Assembly (NCBI GenBank): GCA_021234155.1
Contig: JAJEKV010000063.1
Span: forward strand, 776,947 to 840,946
DNA length: 64,000 bases
Reading direction: 5' to 3'
Origin: Isoetes taiwanensis
Taxonomy: Eukaryota > Streptophyta > Lycopodiopsida > Isoetales > Isoetaceae
In this document: piece by piece, positions 36,061 through 45,629 of the stretch
Layout: each line of letters opens with the position of its first letter
How positions within the stretch are numbered: position 1 is the first letter of the stretch
The notes under the pieces: generated by a model
The model's input: only the letters and a program-made list of their open reading frames with translations
What the model was told of the DNA's origin: nothing
Database searches by the model: none
Position numbers and translations under genes: made by a program

Positions 36061-36474
36061 AAGGCCCCGACGGGGCCAATTTTTTTTTAGGTTAACACAC
36101 AAACCATTACATCCAGCACTCTAAAATTAAATCCCCCTTGAAACCCCCTTTGATTTGGGTGTATATTCACACGGGGGTAGGGCAGCGAGAGCCCCTAAAA
36201 TTATGTTTCGCATGTACAAAATCAACACCATGTAGTATATTACCTCAAATCTTATAGTATTTTGCAAATCTTGTTATACAGTATAGTAAATTTTGTACAT
36301 GCATACCCCACAAACGAGGAACTTTATGTACGGTGTAGATTAAAGATATGCCTATCCAATAGCTCTCGATGCCCGGATGCTCTCTAGATTATAAAATATT
36401 CTAGATTGTTCTAGAATATTATAGTTCTAAAATATTATAGAAAGTTGTAAAATGTTTTAGAAGGTTATAAAGTG

Positions 36475-36502
36475 TTCTAGAATGTTCTAGAAGGTTCTAG
36501 AT
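36475..36502 (+). promoter_or_regulatory. Heat-shock-element-like array (unit 2)
   Basis: Five exact alternating TTC/GAA modules with 2-base spacers, identical to 14984-15010. Looser TTCTAGAA and TTCTGGAA motifs extend over 36390-36780. Confidence 0.5.
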
Positions 36503-36782
36503 GCTTATGGATAAGCACCCCATTCTAAAAATGGAAAGTTTTTCTTGAAAATTTGCATAGAACCAAAATAGAATGCTTTGGAATGTTCATGGATAAGCAC
36601 CTTAGTCTAAAAACAGATTTTTTTTGAAAAGTTCTAGAATGGTCTAAAATGCTCTAGAAAATTATAGAATGTTCTGGAATTTTCTAGATGTTCAAGAATC
36701 GGCACCTCAGTCTAAAAATAGTTTTTTTTTTTGAAAATTGGCACAGATCCAAAAGAATGTTCTGGAATATTCTAGATGCTTA

Positions 36783-36926
36783 TGGGAGATCTGAGATCCT
36801 ATGACTCACGTTACTTTTGATGTATCTTATGTGATCCGATGGTCTAGATTGATCTTAAACCTTTCTCCAAGTTTTTATGGCTCACATTGTATGCTCGGGC
36901 CTTAAGGAGAGGCTTTAAAGAGTTTT
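36783..36926 (-). mobile_element. SINE body without head (unit 2)
   Basis: Matches 15290-15432 and the body of the SINE at 38428-38662. The tRNA-like head is missing. Confidence 0.55.
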
Positions 36927-37338
36927 TATATTCTATCAACACCATATAGTATTTCGCTTGAAATCTTATAGTATTTTGCGAATCTTGTTATACTGTATAG
37001 CAAATTTTGTACTTGCATACCCCACAAACGAGGAACTTTACGTACGGTATAGATTAAGGAATAAGGGGTGAATATGCCTATCCAACAGCTCTCGTTGCCC
37101 GGAGTCACCCCCCGTGTGAATATGCACCCAAACCAAAGGGGGTTTAAGGGGGATTTTAATTTAAATGTGTTGGACCCAATGGTTGTGTTAATTAATGTCA
37201 ATGATAGTTATGTGTTGGTTGTAATGTCAATGGTTGTTATGTGTTGGTTGTTATGTGTTGGGGGATTTAATTTTTATATGTTGGATGTTAATGGTTTGTG
37301 TTGCAAAAAAAAAAAAAACTTTGGCCCCTTCGGGGCCT

Positions 37339-38098
37339 TAGAGACGTCACCCCTCCCCCCCCCGGATGTGACAAAAATTTTAGAATTCAAACCAGAAAAA
37401 AACTAGAATTCATTTGAGGCTTTCAATCACCTGTAGCTTTTGAATTTCATCACAATAAAACAAATAGAATATAAGTAAAAGTTCCCATAAAGATAGAGCA
37501 GATTGATCCCATTATTCGAAAGTCATAAAGTTTGCAACACAAAAGAAAACCCCTGTTATTATGCTACATATTGTTACTTCCGCTACAACTATTTCTCTTT
37601 CACAATGACACCATTGTTTATCAATCCATATGATTTTGAATGTTCCATCTCTAGCTCAAAGGTAATGCATGATTCAAATTTTATGGTTCGATTAAAGTTC
37701 CAAACCTACAATATAAATGCATTCTTGTGGCCATTGTTTGACCGGATTCAAGGCGACATGGAAAAGGGCGTGGAATAATCCGCCTGTTGTGTGCATAAGA
37801 ATCCGTTTGTTGATTGAAGCTAAAGGCTGGCTGCTATGAACAATCCGGCAGCCAGGAATATCCAAGAGTTGGAAGCAAACAGAGGGCCTAAACTTGAATC
37901 TGCAGCAAATCTTAGGAAGGAAACAAAAGGGGGTTTTGCAGCACTACATTGTAGAATCAGGAAACCAATACCTTGTAAAACAAAACATTATGCTAACTGA
38001 AGAAACATTAAAAAAACAAATACCTTTGTAAGTGTGAGCAAAGAATCCATCTCGTGGTAGTAAAATCCACTCCGGCAATAAGAATCCAAGAGGGCAAG
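37339..38098. other. No recognised gene
   Basis: Counterpart of 15831-16576. No coding evidence. Confidence 0.45.
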
Positions 38099-38242
38099 TA
38101 CACATGCATATGCACACATGCACACACATGCATATGCACTTGCACTTGCACATGCACATGCACAATACACATGCACATGTATACACATACACATGCACAT
38201 GAACATGCACACACATGCACATGCACATGCATACACATGCGC
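38099..38242. repeat. ACATGC/ACACATGC microsatellite (unit 2)
   Basis: Same array as 16577-16723, slightly shorter in its distal ACATGC run. Long His/Cys-rich frames across it are artefacts of the repeat. Confidence 0.9.
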
Positions 38243-38427
38243 AGTGTTCATGCAGAGGAAGACAACAACCCTCGGATTGTTCCAACCAACGAAAATCAAC
38301 GGCCCATAAAGGGTGCACTCTAGAAATACTATTTAGTACACCTCAATGAATACAACAACGAAATCATAGAAAAACCATGTGAAAAAGCGTATAAAAATCT
38401 AAAAGTAACCCCCTGTTATTGTGCTAC

Positions 38428-38662
38428 ATATGGGAGATCTGAGATCCTATGGCTCATGTTACTTTTGATGTATCTTATGTGATCCGATGATCTAGATTGA
38501 TCTTAAACCTTTCTCCAAGTTTCTATTGCTCATATTGCATGCTCGGGCCTTAAAGAGAGGCTTTTAAGAGTTTTTATATTATTTGGGACATTCGAACCCT
38601 AGTCATTGCCCTCCAAGCCCCCAATTCTAACCATTAGATCAAGCATTAATTCATTAAAAAAA
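38428..38662 (-). mobile_element. SINE with tRNA-like head (copy B, unit 2)
   Basis: The minus-strand head has TTGATCTAATGGTTAGA and GGGTTCGAATGTCCC with tRNA-like spacing, followed by the common body. Nearly identical to 16912-17136. Confidence 0.65.
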
Positions 38663-38721
38663 AGGATGTTTCAAACATACTTAAGGGTAAGAATTTAATC
38701 TAAGACAGAACAGATGGTTTA

Positions 38722-38744
38722 GAAAGTTCCAGAATGTTCTAGAT
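38722..38744 (+). promoter_or_regulatory. Second heat-shock-element-like site (unit 2)
   Basis: GAAagTTCcaGAAtgTTCta, then GA, gives four exact alternating modules. The unit 1 counterpart (17212 on) is broken by small changes. It lies ~60 bases beyond the SINE head. Confidence 0.45.
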
Positions 38745-39229
38745 AGTTCTACAATGTTTTACAATGTTTTAGAATGCACTAGATAGTTCTGGAATAAATA
38801 CTGCATTATGAGACATTGCTTTATAGCAAGGAAAAACAATTTGGTAGATATTACGACGCGTTACAAAGCCAGAGAAAAGACAGAAATATGGAACAACATT
38901 TTTTGGCAGCAAAAAGGATTTTGTAGTCTGATCAAATTGCATTCTTTTAAACGTCCCCACTTGGTCTTGCATGTAATGCTTGTCTTTATCAATGGTACAC
39001 CAGAATGTAAAAGCACAGAGAAATACACCAACTATTTATCCCACGTCGCTCCACCTTTTTATCATAATTACTTGCTGCAGAAGCAATCTAGCGTGTCTCT
39101 GAAATAAACCAAATGATGCTTTAAGTTGAATGAGGAAGGAAGTATAAAAGACATACCTTTTGCTTCCAAAATTCCTGAATAGAAATAACAAACAAAGCCC
39201 CGTTCAAGACTACTTTAACTAAGGTCTTG

Positions 39230-39600
39230 AACTCTGCAATACCATACCTTGGCGGGTTGAACATGTCTAGTAGCCACTATGTTTTCGGGCCCCGCCCTCT
39301 TCCTTAGACATCTTTGTTGCCACTTGGCCGGCCAGTTGTCTCCTCATTTTCCATGTTCTAGTATATGGTGAGCTCCATCCCGAGATCCCGCGTCCATTGC
39401 ACCACATCCCCTCAACCATCCCCTCCCCCGACACAAGGTGTTGTCTGGCGAATGCATGTATTTCTATGGTTGACAACTTATCGGGGTTCTCTGCATTGTT
39501 GTTTTTCAACGAATATCTGATAGTTCGCTCCCATGCTCTTATCTCCATTGGTCTCTCCTCTGTCTCGCATACCATGCTGGTTACTGGTGTATTTGTCCTT
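39230..39600 (-). mobile_element. Probable LINE ORF2 3' region (unit 2)
   Basis: Counterpart of 17690-18130: CETEERPMEIRAWERTIRYS, then IEIHAFARQHLVSG. Assigned to the LINE by position and orientation only. Confidence 0.35.
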
Positions 39601-39984
39601 ATCCTGAATTCCTGATTGTGCCATGGCCTGAATATTCCTTCATGCTTTTCCCGCTTTCCCCCTTCACATTTATTGGGCTCCCACGCCTCAGGCAGAGTAT
39701 AGTTAAGTGCTTGCCATTAGTGTACTAAAAGATAGGATTTGATACCCCAAATGATGATCCTACTCCTATTACAAAGAATCTTTTATCAAATAGAAGTTGG
39801 CGATTCTCGCTTGAAATCGCGAAGTCCGGGCCTCGAAAGTTGTCTCAAAAGTTAACAAAGTGCCAAAATAGATTGTTGATTTGAAACTTCGTAGGCGGTG
39901 AACATAGAATTTTTGGAATGTTTGAAGTACATAATAGAATGTTCAAGCCCGAGAATGTTCAAAAAAAGTCGATCTAAAATAGAA

Positions 39985-40650
39985 AATTTCTTTTAAGACT
40001 TGTAAAGAACCAAAATAAATGTTATAGACTATTTCATCCTCGAGGTTTGGTTCCGGTGTATGTGAACGGCTTATGCCATGTCTTTGTCCCAAAGATCACT
40101 ATTTTTTGTCTTGGTAAGGTTCATTTGAGCCCCGTCTTTTCACAGAATTCTTCGAGTATTGCCAACATCTTGTGCATCCCTCTATTCCTGGTGGCCAGCA
40201 TGCCCAGGTCGTCAGCATATAGCATGACTGGTACCTTGGTGTTCCCCAGGGTTGGTGCATCTGTATGTCCTTGCTTCTCATTGATGAATTCTGTAGAGCA
40301 TCTATGTATATTCCAAATAGAGTAGGCGAGAGGGACAACCTTGTTTCACCCCTATATCACGGTCGATAGCATTTATCCCCTATACCGCTTTTGTATACCC
40401 TCTGGTACAGGCATACAATGGATTCTACTAGTCCTTCCAGAGCTTTTAGCCCTATTAGTCTCTGTATCAGGTTTTCTCTAGGCATTGTATCAAATGCCTT
40501 TTTGAAATCTACAAAGCAGCAGATTATCTTCGTGTTCCGGGCCTTTGCTTATTCAACCAATATTACGACGTCCACGAAGATCCGTGGTAGAATGATCTAG
40601 CTGAAATCCATCCCGACCTCGTGCCCTCAATTGTCCTATCTCAGTCCAGT
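39985..40650 (-). mobile_element. LINE reverse transcriptase, frameshifted (unit 2)
   Basis: Contains the same RT motifs as 18467-19150, but split among frames. For example, SLSPTLFGIYIDALQ is followed by a one-base loss near 40291, and the QGC part of motif B is out of frame. It remains recognisable from motif A to beyond YADD. Confidence 0.75.
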
Positions 40651-40660
40651 TTTTTAACTT

Positions 40661-41371
40661 TGGGGAAAACTACAAAATACCCTTATGTTTTGACGAATTT
40701 CATGACATACCCCCTGAGTTTTTATAAATTTTTGTAATGCCGTTGGTCAACGTATTTGATTCTACAGAATTTTGTATATCATCAAATGCCCTTGTATTTT
40801 ACGTATTTCATATAAAGCCCTTCTGAATGGATGTGTTTTGGGGGCAAGGATTTGACATCGGCAGTTTTCGTTTTTGAATAGAAAATAGAGGAAAGATTGA
40901 GATGTTCTAACCTGATGGAATCCTTGGAAAACCTTATTCGACCTCAGGTGCTTGAATCCGCTCTTCGCTGCCATACAGATATGAATATCTCTAAATACCT
41001 TCATCTTGCATCTTTTCAAGGGCATTCTTGAAAGCAAAACTGAATGCGAATCCACCTCCTCCAAAAGCCGTATAGTAAGACTATCTAATATTCTGATCAT
41101 GGCTCTCGGATTTGATGGTCATACTTGGAAAGAACCCTAATCGTTATCGATATAAAACCGTATCATCTCTCATCTTAAGGGTATGTGGTGAATTTGTAGA
41201 ATCTTAAGGGCATTTGAGTAATTAAGGTACATCTTAAGGGCATTTGAACAATTTTCAATAATACAAAATACTAAATACGTTGACCAAGGGCATTACAAAA
41301 AATTTATGAAAACTCAGGGGTATGTCGTGAAATTTGTCAAAACATAAGGGTATTTTGTAGTTTTTCCCTTC
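40661..41371. mobile_element. MULE-type non-autonomous transposon (Pack-MULE-like), unit 2
   Basis: 711 bp with the same ~97 bp inverted ends and the same 9-bp flanking repeats TTTTAACTT (40652-40660 and 41372-41380) as the unit 1 copy. The insertion therefore predates the tandem duplication. Confidence 0.85.
40912..41080 (-). pseudogene. Captured exon of a fringe-like glycosyltransferase (DUF604), unit 2
   Basis: Same fragment as 19411-19584. The GGGGF part, the LYGSEERIQ part and the GFHQ-type end before the splice donor are all present, with a few extra indels that split the frame. Confidence 0.55.
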
Positions 41372-41380
41372 TTTTAACTT

Positions 41381-41520
41381 ACTATCCAGTACCTTCCCAA
41401 ACCATTTAGCAAATATGGAGTTTACCATAATCGTTCTGTAATTCCCCGGGTCATCGAGGCCGCCCCCTTTGTGTAGTGGTATTACTTGTGATGACCATAC
41501 GGGGTATAATACAAAGATGG
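41381..41520 (-). mobile_element. LINE reverse transcriptase, N-terminal motifs (unit 2)
   Basis: HKGGG, DDPGNYRTIMV and FAKWFGKVLDSKL on the minus strand. Counterpart of 19888-20030. Confidence 0.8.
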
Positions 41521-42295
41521 TCGCCACACATAGGCAAAAGTAATATATTGGAGATGGGTTTTGAACCAACTAGGTGTTGGTTGCAAGCCATCAATTCTTT
41601 CCAAGTGCACTATTGCCATGATCATGGGAGTTATGCCAAACATCTTCTCTATGTACGTCAAGGACCATTCGTGCACCTATGCTAAGTGGCATCCCTCATG
41701 CCCCCAAGTGACACCGTTCACCTATATTAGGTGGCAACCATCCACTATTGAGTTCATGCAATATGGCACTATATATGGAGACATTCGAGGATGGCAGAAC
41801 CATTCTGCGTCAATGCCAGTTACGGCCTTCTCGTGTATCTTGTTCGTCTTGTCTTGTTCTAGCTCTAGATCTTGTCGGTGATCTCGAGCCTTCTTATTCG
41901 TGTATTCTTGCTTTGCCCTTTCGGCCATTATACATATTATTCTTGTTAATACATTGATTCTAGTTTATATTTGTATTTTCTCATGCACTTCCTTGTATCT
42001 AGCCCATATATAGGCTCATGACGGTTTGAAGCGTAATCCTCATTCAATTCGGAGCCCGGTCAAAGATTTTCTTCCATAATGGAGAATCAATTGGCAAGTA
42101 TTATGCAAGAGGTAGAGAAGATTGCAACATCATTCTATCAGCGCTATCCCGAGTTGAAGAGGAATGTTGTGCGACCTATCTTGGCGAGACAAGTCGCGGT
42201 TGGATGGTCAGCTAGCGCCTCATCCAGTTCTCATGACATTACCATGTTGTATCTCCACCTCTTTGGTGCCCGTGTGTACTATCCAATTAAAGATA
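41521..42295. mobile_element. Unidentified insertion inside the LINE (unit 2)
   Basis: Counterpart of 20031-20815. The plus-strand CATATATAGG (~42006) and the ATG frame from 42079 (MENQLASIMQEVEK, 75 codons) recur. The frame reads differently after ~30 codons because of indels, so its true length is uncertain. Confidence 0.45.
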
Positions 42296-43105
42296 TTTGT
42301 TACTAGATGTACAATCTCGCCTGCTCCCACAAATTTCAACATCCTTGTTATTGGCCATCCTTTGTAAGGCCACCACCACTTCTTGAGACTTAAAGCATGG
42401 ATCATGTTGCTCGCGTCGGGCATTGTTATTGGGGCAGCCCCTGCCTTATATAACCTATCTATGTATTGTTCCTAAATGATCTCATCCCTCCCTCATCCCT
42501 TGTCTTGCCCATCTTTTTCGACTTTCATCGTGGTCCAAAAATTCTTTGGTCAGTTTCTTTATCATTCACAGGTCTTGCATTGCAGCGGGTTCGTGGTTCG
42601 CTTTGCTTTTTAACATCTTCTGATATTTAGTTCTCTCTCTCCCGGTATTCTATCGGCCCCCTTATGTCTTGTCCTTCTTTTCTGCCTACATTCTTTGTCA
42701 TACCAGAGTGATGGTGTGAAAGCTTGTATCCCGCTTGCCCTTTGCTCCTCTGAATTCTTCCTCATTGTCCGCATCAAAGATGTCAGTAAGTATGTTTCCT
42801 CTTTCTTGGTTGGTGTTCTCCCCATTCTTGTTTGTTTATTTCATCTCTAACTCAATTTTAATGCTCCTGATCAGTTCCCTCAGATTGTATCATCATCATT
42901 GTTCTTCCCGACCTTCCCCGCCTCGCTTTGTTCTTTTTGGTTGGGTACATTTTTACCGTATTGGTTCAGGGTTTTCCTCTTCCTATCGCCCATTCCATTG
43001 GGCTCAATGCCCTGCTATTCTAGTGCCGCTAATGGTCTACCATCACATAATCTACTATGCTTTTCCATGTATGTTTTGGCTTGTGAAGCCCTCCGAAGTT
43101 CTAGC
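42296..43105 (-). mobile_element. LINE linker and endonuclease, truncated at array end
   Basis: Minus-strand LINE similarity continues from the linker into the end of the endonuclease region. It stops at ~43105, where the array gives way to unique DNA. The upstream endonuclease half seen at 21600-21990 is absent here. Confidence 0.6.
42999..43105 (+). repeat. Truncated start of a third tandem unit
   Basis: The sequence follows the first ~110 bases of units 1 and 2 (CTACTATGC, then TGTATGTTTTGGCTTGTGAA) and then departs at about 43105 into unique DNA. This is the right-hand breakpoint of the array. It lies inside the endonuclease region of the LINE. Confidence 0.8.
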
Positions 43106-43182
43106 ATCTTATTTCTGTTTTGTGTTTGTAAGATGTTCATATGATCACTATCATAAGCTTACTGTTCCACTTTAAATTGCAG

Positions 43183-43301
43183 GACGAGGTGGTGGACGTG
43201 GTGGTAGCTTCCGTGGCGGTGGCGGTTTTCGTGGTAGGGGTGGTGGAAGGGGACCTCCTCGTGGTCGTGGTGGTTTTGGCAGGGGTAGAGGAAGGTACTA
43301 G
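43183..43301 (+). CDS. Terminal exon coding an RGG/GAR-rich C-terminus (GAR1-like)
   Basis: A polypyrimidine-AG acceptor (TTTAAATTGCAG) precedes 43183. From there one frame gives about 39 residues, almost all Gly, Arg and Phe: GRGGGRGGSFRGGGGFRGRG and GPPRGRGGFGRGRGRY, then TAG at 43299-43301. The intron phase is 1, so GGA is completed from the previous exon. Such C-terminal GAR tails, with a PPRGRGG block, are typical of GAR1, the H/ACA snoRNP core protein for rRNA pseudouridylation. Fibrillarin-like or other RGG RNA-binding proteins are alternatives. No upstream GAR1 core exon is visible in 43 kb to the left, so the gene is either split by the repeat array or truncated. Confidence 0.5.
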
Positions 43302-43844
43302 CAACAAGGGAGGAGATGCTGTCAATTGTTGATTAATTAAGCCTAAAGAAGGCTAAGAAGTTGGGGCATTGCAGAACAAAACACATTGCCTGGTAATTTG
43401 ATGTCTGATTGATGGCGCAAATTTTTTGTGACATAAACTTCACAGGGATAGTGCATGAGGTTCATGTTTTTATCTGCAAGTGGGGTTTGAGCACAATGTA
43501 ATTGATTCAGAATCTCCATGATTTTGGTACATTTTTGGTATGTATTATCTTCGTCCACATTTCAAGGTTAAGTCAGTATAATATTGTTGATAGAGACTAT
43601 ATGGAGAAATTCTGAGCATGGTACTCTATACAAAACTCAAGAGAATTAGTAGGTCTGGTGGTACATAACCTATTGCATTCAGAACTATAGCGTATTTTAG
43701 GATATTTTTTGTTTCAACATAGCCTCTTCTTGAATTTTGAATTTTTCTGGTTTGGCTTCACAACTTAAAAAATCATTTAATGAATTGGCCGAAGCCTTCT
43801 TGGCCAAGTTCAAGACCCTCCTTGTGTTCTTTGCCAAATGTTGC
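43302..43844. other. Probable 3' UTR and flank of the RGG exon
   Basis: No coding frame with a recognisable domain. The first ~200 bases are the likely 3' UTR of the RGG exon. Confidence 0.4.
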
Positions 43845-44005
43845 AAAATTAAGGCAAGAAGTAAGATTGTTTTGTTAGGGGTAATGTTTGCTGGCTGGCC
43901 ATTACGTGGGGTAAGGCCTTGGCGTTGCAAAATTAAGGCGAAGTAAGATTGTTTTGTTAGGGTAATGTTCGCTGGCTGGCCATTATGTGGGGTAAGGCCT
44001 TGGCG
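43845..44005. repeat. ~80 bp tandem repeat, two copies
   Basis: Two adjacent copies sharing GTAAGATTGTTTTGTTAGGG, GCTGGCTGGCCATTA and GTGGGGTAAGGCCTTGGCG. Confidence 0.85.
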
Positions 44006-44279
44006 AGCCTAATGTAGGGTGATAATCCCTGAGAATGTTAGTGGCCCACATTTTGCACGTACCAACTTTTTTTGTTCAATCCGACGAGCACTAGCAGCCT
44101 ACCACAGGAAAGTTATAGGATGTAATGAGGGTGATAATGTGGAGAATTGTGGCCTGCCCTAACATTTTGACATTGTTGTAGTAGGGTTCTAAGGAGGACA
44201 AGCAGATAAACAAATCCAGTACCTACATTAATTTATCAAACAAAAAAGGAGGGTGCAGGTATTCATCCTAGGTATTCAT

Positions 44280-45330
44280 TCTTGCACTGCGACTCGCATG
44301 AAACCAACAAAGCGCCCGATAGATAGGCTTCTCATTCATCTCGGCCATTTCTCTAATGGTGATGAAGGATACGCACACATCTGAACTACCCACGAAAAAT
44401 AAAGGAAAAATCCAATTATATCATTTGGACCCCAAAAACAAATACAATGCTAATAGATGAGTGGTCGATGTACTTTAGAAAGCTTATCACCGGATTAAAA
44501 ACCCAGCCTTTCGGGTTTTGAGAAAACCCTAGTGATAAGCCCGGCAAGGGGCTTAGACAAACGTAAGGCATAGAATCGCTCCCAAAACCCCGCATGGAGA
44601 AGTCAAAGCGGATGGCGCCCGCCCCTTTGTACCCATCACCAACACAACAAATCGAAACATACGAGGAGAATAGCATCACCCAAAGCGGGAAAAGCATCAC
44701 CTGCCCCTGGAAAAATGAAAATGTAACTTGTACAAAATATAATAAACAAAGAAAGGGGGGAGGGTGGGGTTCAAAGAGAATGAGGTAACGCTTTAGAGAA
44801 GAGGAAGCAATCGAGGAACGTCGATGAAGAATTCCGCAATAAGGAGCAAACGCCCAACCTAAGAACGGCCTAAAAGCATCGCGATGCATGCATGCGACGC
44901 ATGGTCAATGCATGCTCGCCTTGAGAAAGAATGCCGATTAAACGCCGAATCGACTCACGATCTTCCACCGCGACTCGCATGAAAACCAACAAAGCGCCCG
45001 AAATAAAAGGACTTCCTTAATAAACTAGGATCAAGGAAAGGTCACGGGGATGAAGGCTAAAGGCCGGAAAAGGACAAGCAGGAAAGCAACGCCAAATTAT
45101 TAAACCAGAGGCGAAGAAGCCCCTCCCCGCTCGGAAACAATTCAAAGAGAATAAGGTGCTGGCGAGAGAAGAGAAGCGCCCGGCGAACGTCGATGAAGAA
45201 TTCATAATAAGTAGAAAAACGCCCAACCCAAGAACGGTTTCAAAACGCGCTGTCGATGCATGCATGCGACGCATGCAATGCATGCATGCTCGTCTTGAGC
45301 AAGAATGCCGATTCGCTACGCGAATCGACG
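44280..45330. repeat. CATGCATGC-rich dispersed repeat, two diverged copies
   Basis: Bases 44290-44330 and 44770-44930 recur at 44970-45010 and 45131-45320. Shared blocks are ACCAACAAAGCGCCCG, GAACGTCGATGAAGAATTC, ACGCCCAACC and GATGCATGCATGCGACGCAT. The same family occurs in reverse orientation at 63310-63930. Minus-strand open frames at 44416-44889 and 45017-45334 have no recognisable domain. Confidence 0.7.
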
Positions 45331-45480
45331 ACATCCTAGCTAAGACTGGACCATTCTAGCTAAACCATTCTAGTTGAGGTATTTGACTCTTTTTGTCGAG
45401 AGGGCCTATGGAGCACCTGCTGTTCTTGTCTAGAAGACTGATTCAAGCAATCGTTGTATCTACATGACTAGTAGTTGTAT

Positions 45481-45625
45481 TTGCTCATCAAATATGCAAA
45501 CATAATCATATCATATGCGCTTTCTTGTCTTGGCACAACTTTGAATAAATAAATCAAACTCATCAAATATGCAAACATAATCATACCATATGCTATTTCT
45601 TGTCTTGGCACAACTTTGAATAAAT
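45481..45625. repeat. ~75 bp tandem repeat, two copies
   Basis: CTCATCAAATATGCAAACAT, then TCTTGTCTTGGCACAACTTT, and TTGAATAAATAAA appears twice in direct order. Confidence 0.85.
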
Positions 45626-45629
45626 AAAA

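Larger units (their letters stand above)
36061..37338. mobile_element. Foldback element with hairpin ends (unit 2)
   Basis: Starts AAGGCCCCGACGGGGCC and ends GGCCCCTTCGGGGCCTT, so each end can fold on itself and the two ends are inverted copies. Further in, ACAAACCATTACATCCA at the left pairs with the inverted GGATGTTAATGGTTTGTG at the right. TTTGATTTGGGTGTATATTC (36148) pairs with GAATATGCACCCAAACC (~37118). A ~150 bp inner segment (36220-36375) is repeated directly at 36935-37105 around a block holding the TTCTAGAA array and a SINE body. It has no coding capacity. The class is uncertain; foldback or MITE fits best. Confidence 0.7.
21532..42998 (+). repeat. Tandem duplication, unit 2 (~21.5 kb)
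   Basis: This is the second full copy of the unit, about 21,470 bases long. It keeps the B3 gene open but has frameshifts in the LINE reverse transcriptase, the reverse of unit 1. Differences between the units are mostly 1-3 base indels and substitutions next to CAG, CTG, CCG and CG, while AT-rich stretches are identical. Confidence 0.95.

Noticed and set aside
43137..43325. Minus-strand Thr/Ser/Pro-rich frame and plus-strand Val-rich frame
   Set aside because: Both are shadows of the RGG exon at 43183-43301 in other frames.
44416..44889. 157-codon minus-strand frame
   Set aside because: It overlaps a dispersed repeat, has no domain, and the second repeat copy does not keep it open.
43845..45625. 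CRISPR-like array of spaced repeats
   Set aside because: Repeats are few, long and diverged with no regular spacers, and the DNA is from a plant nucleus.
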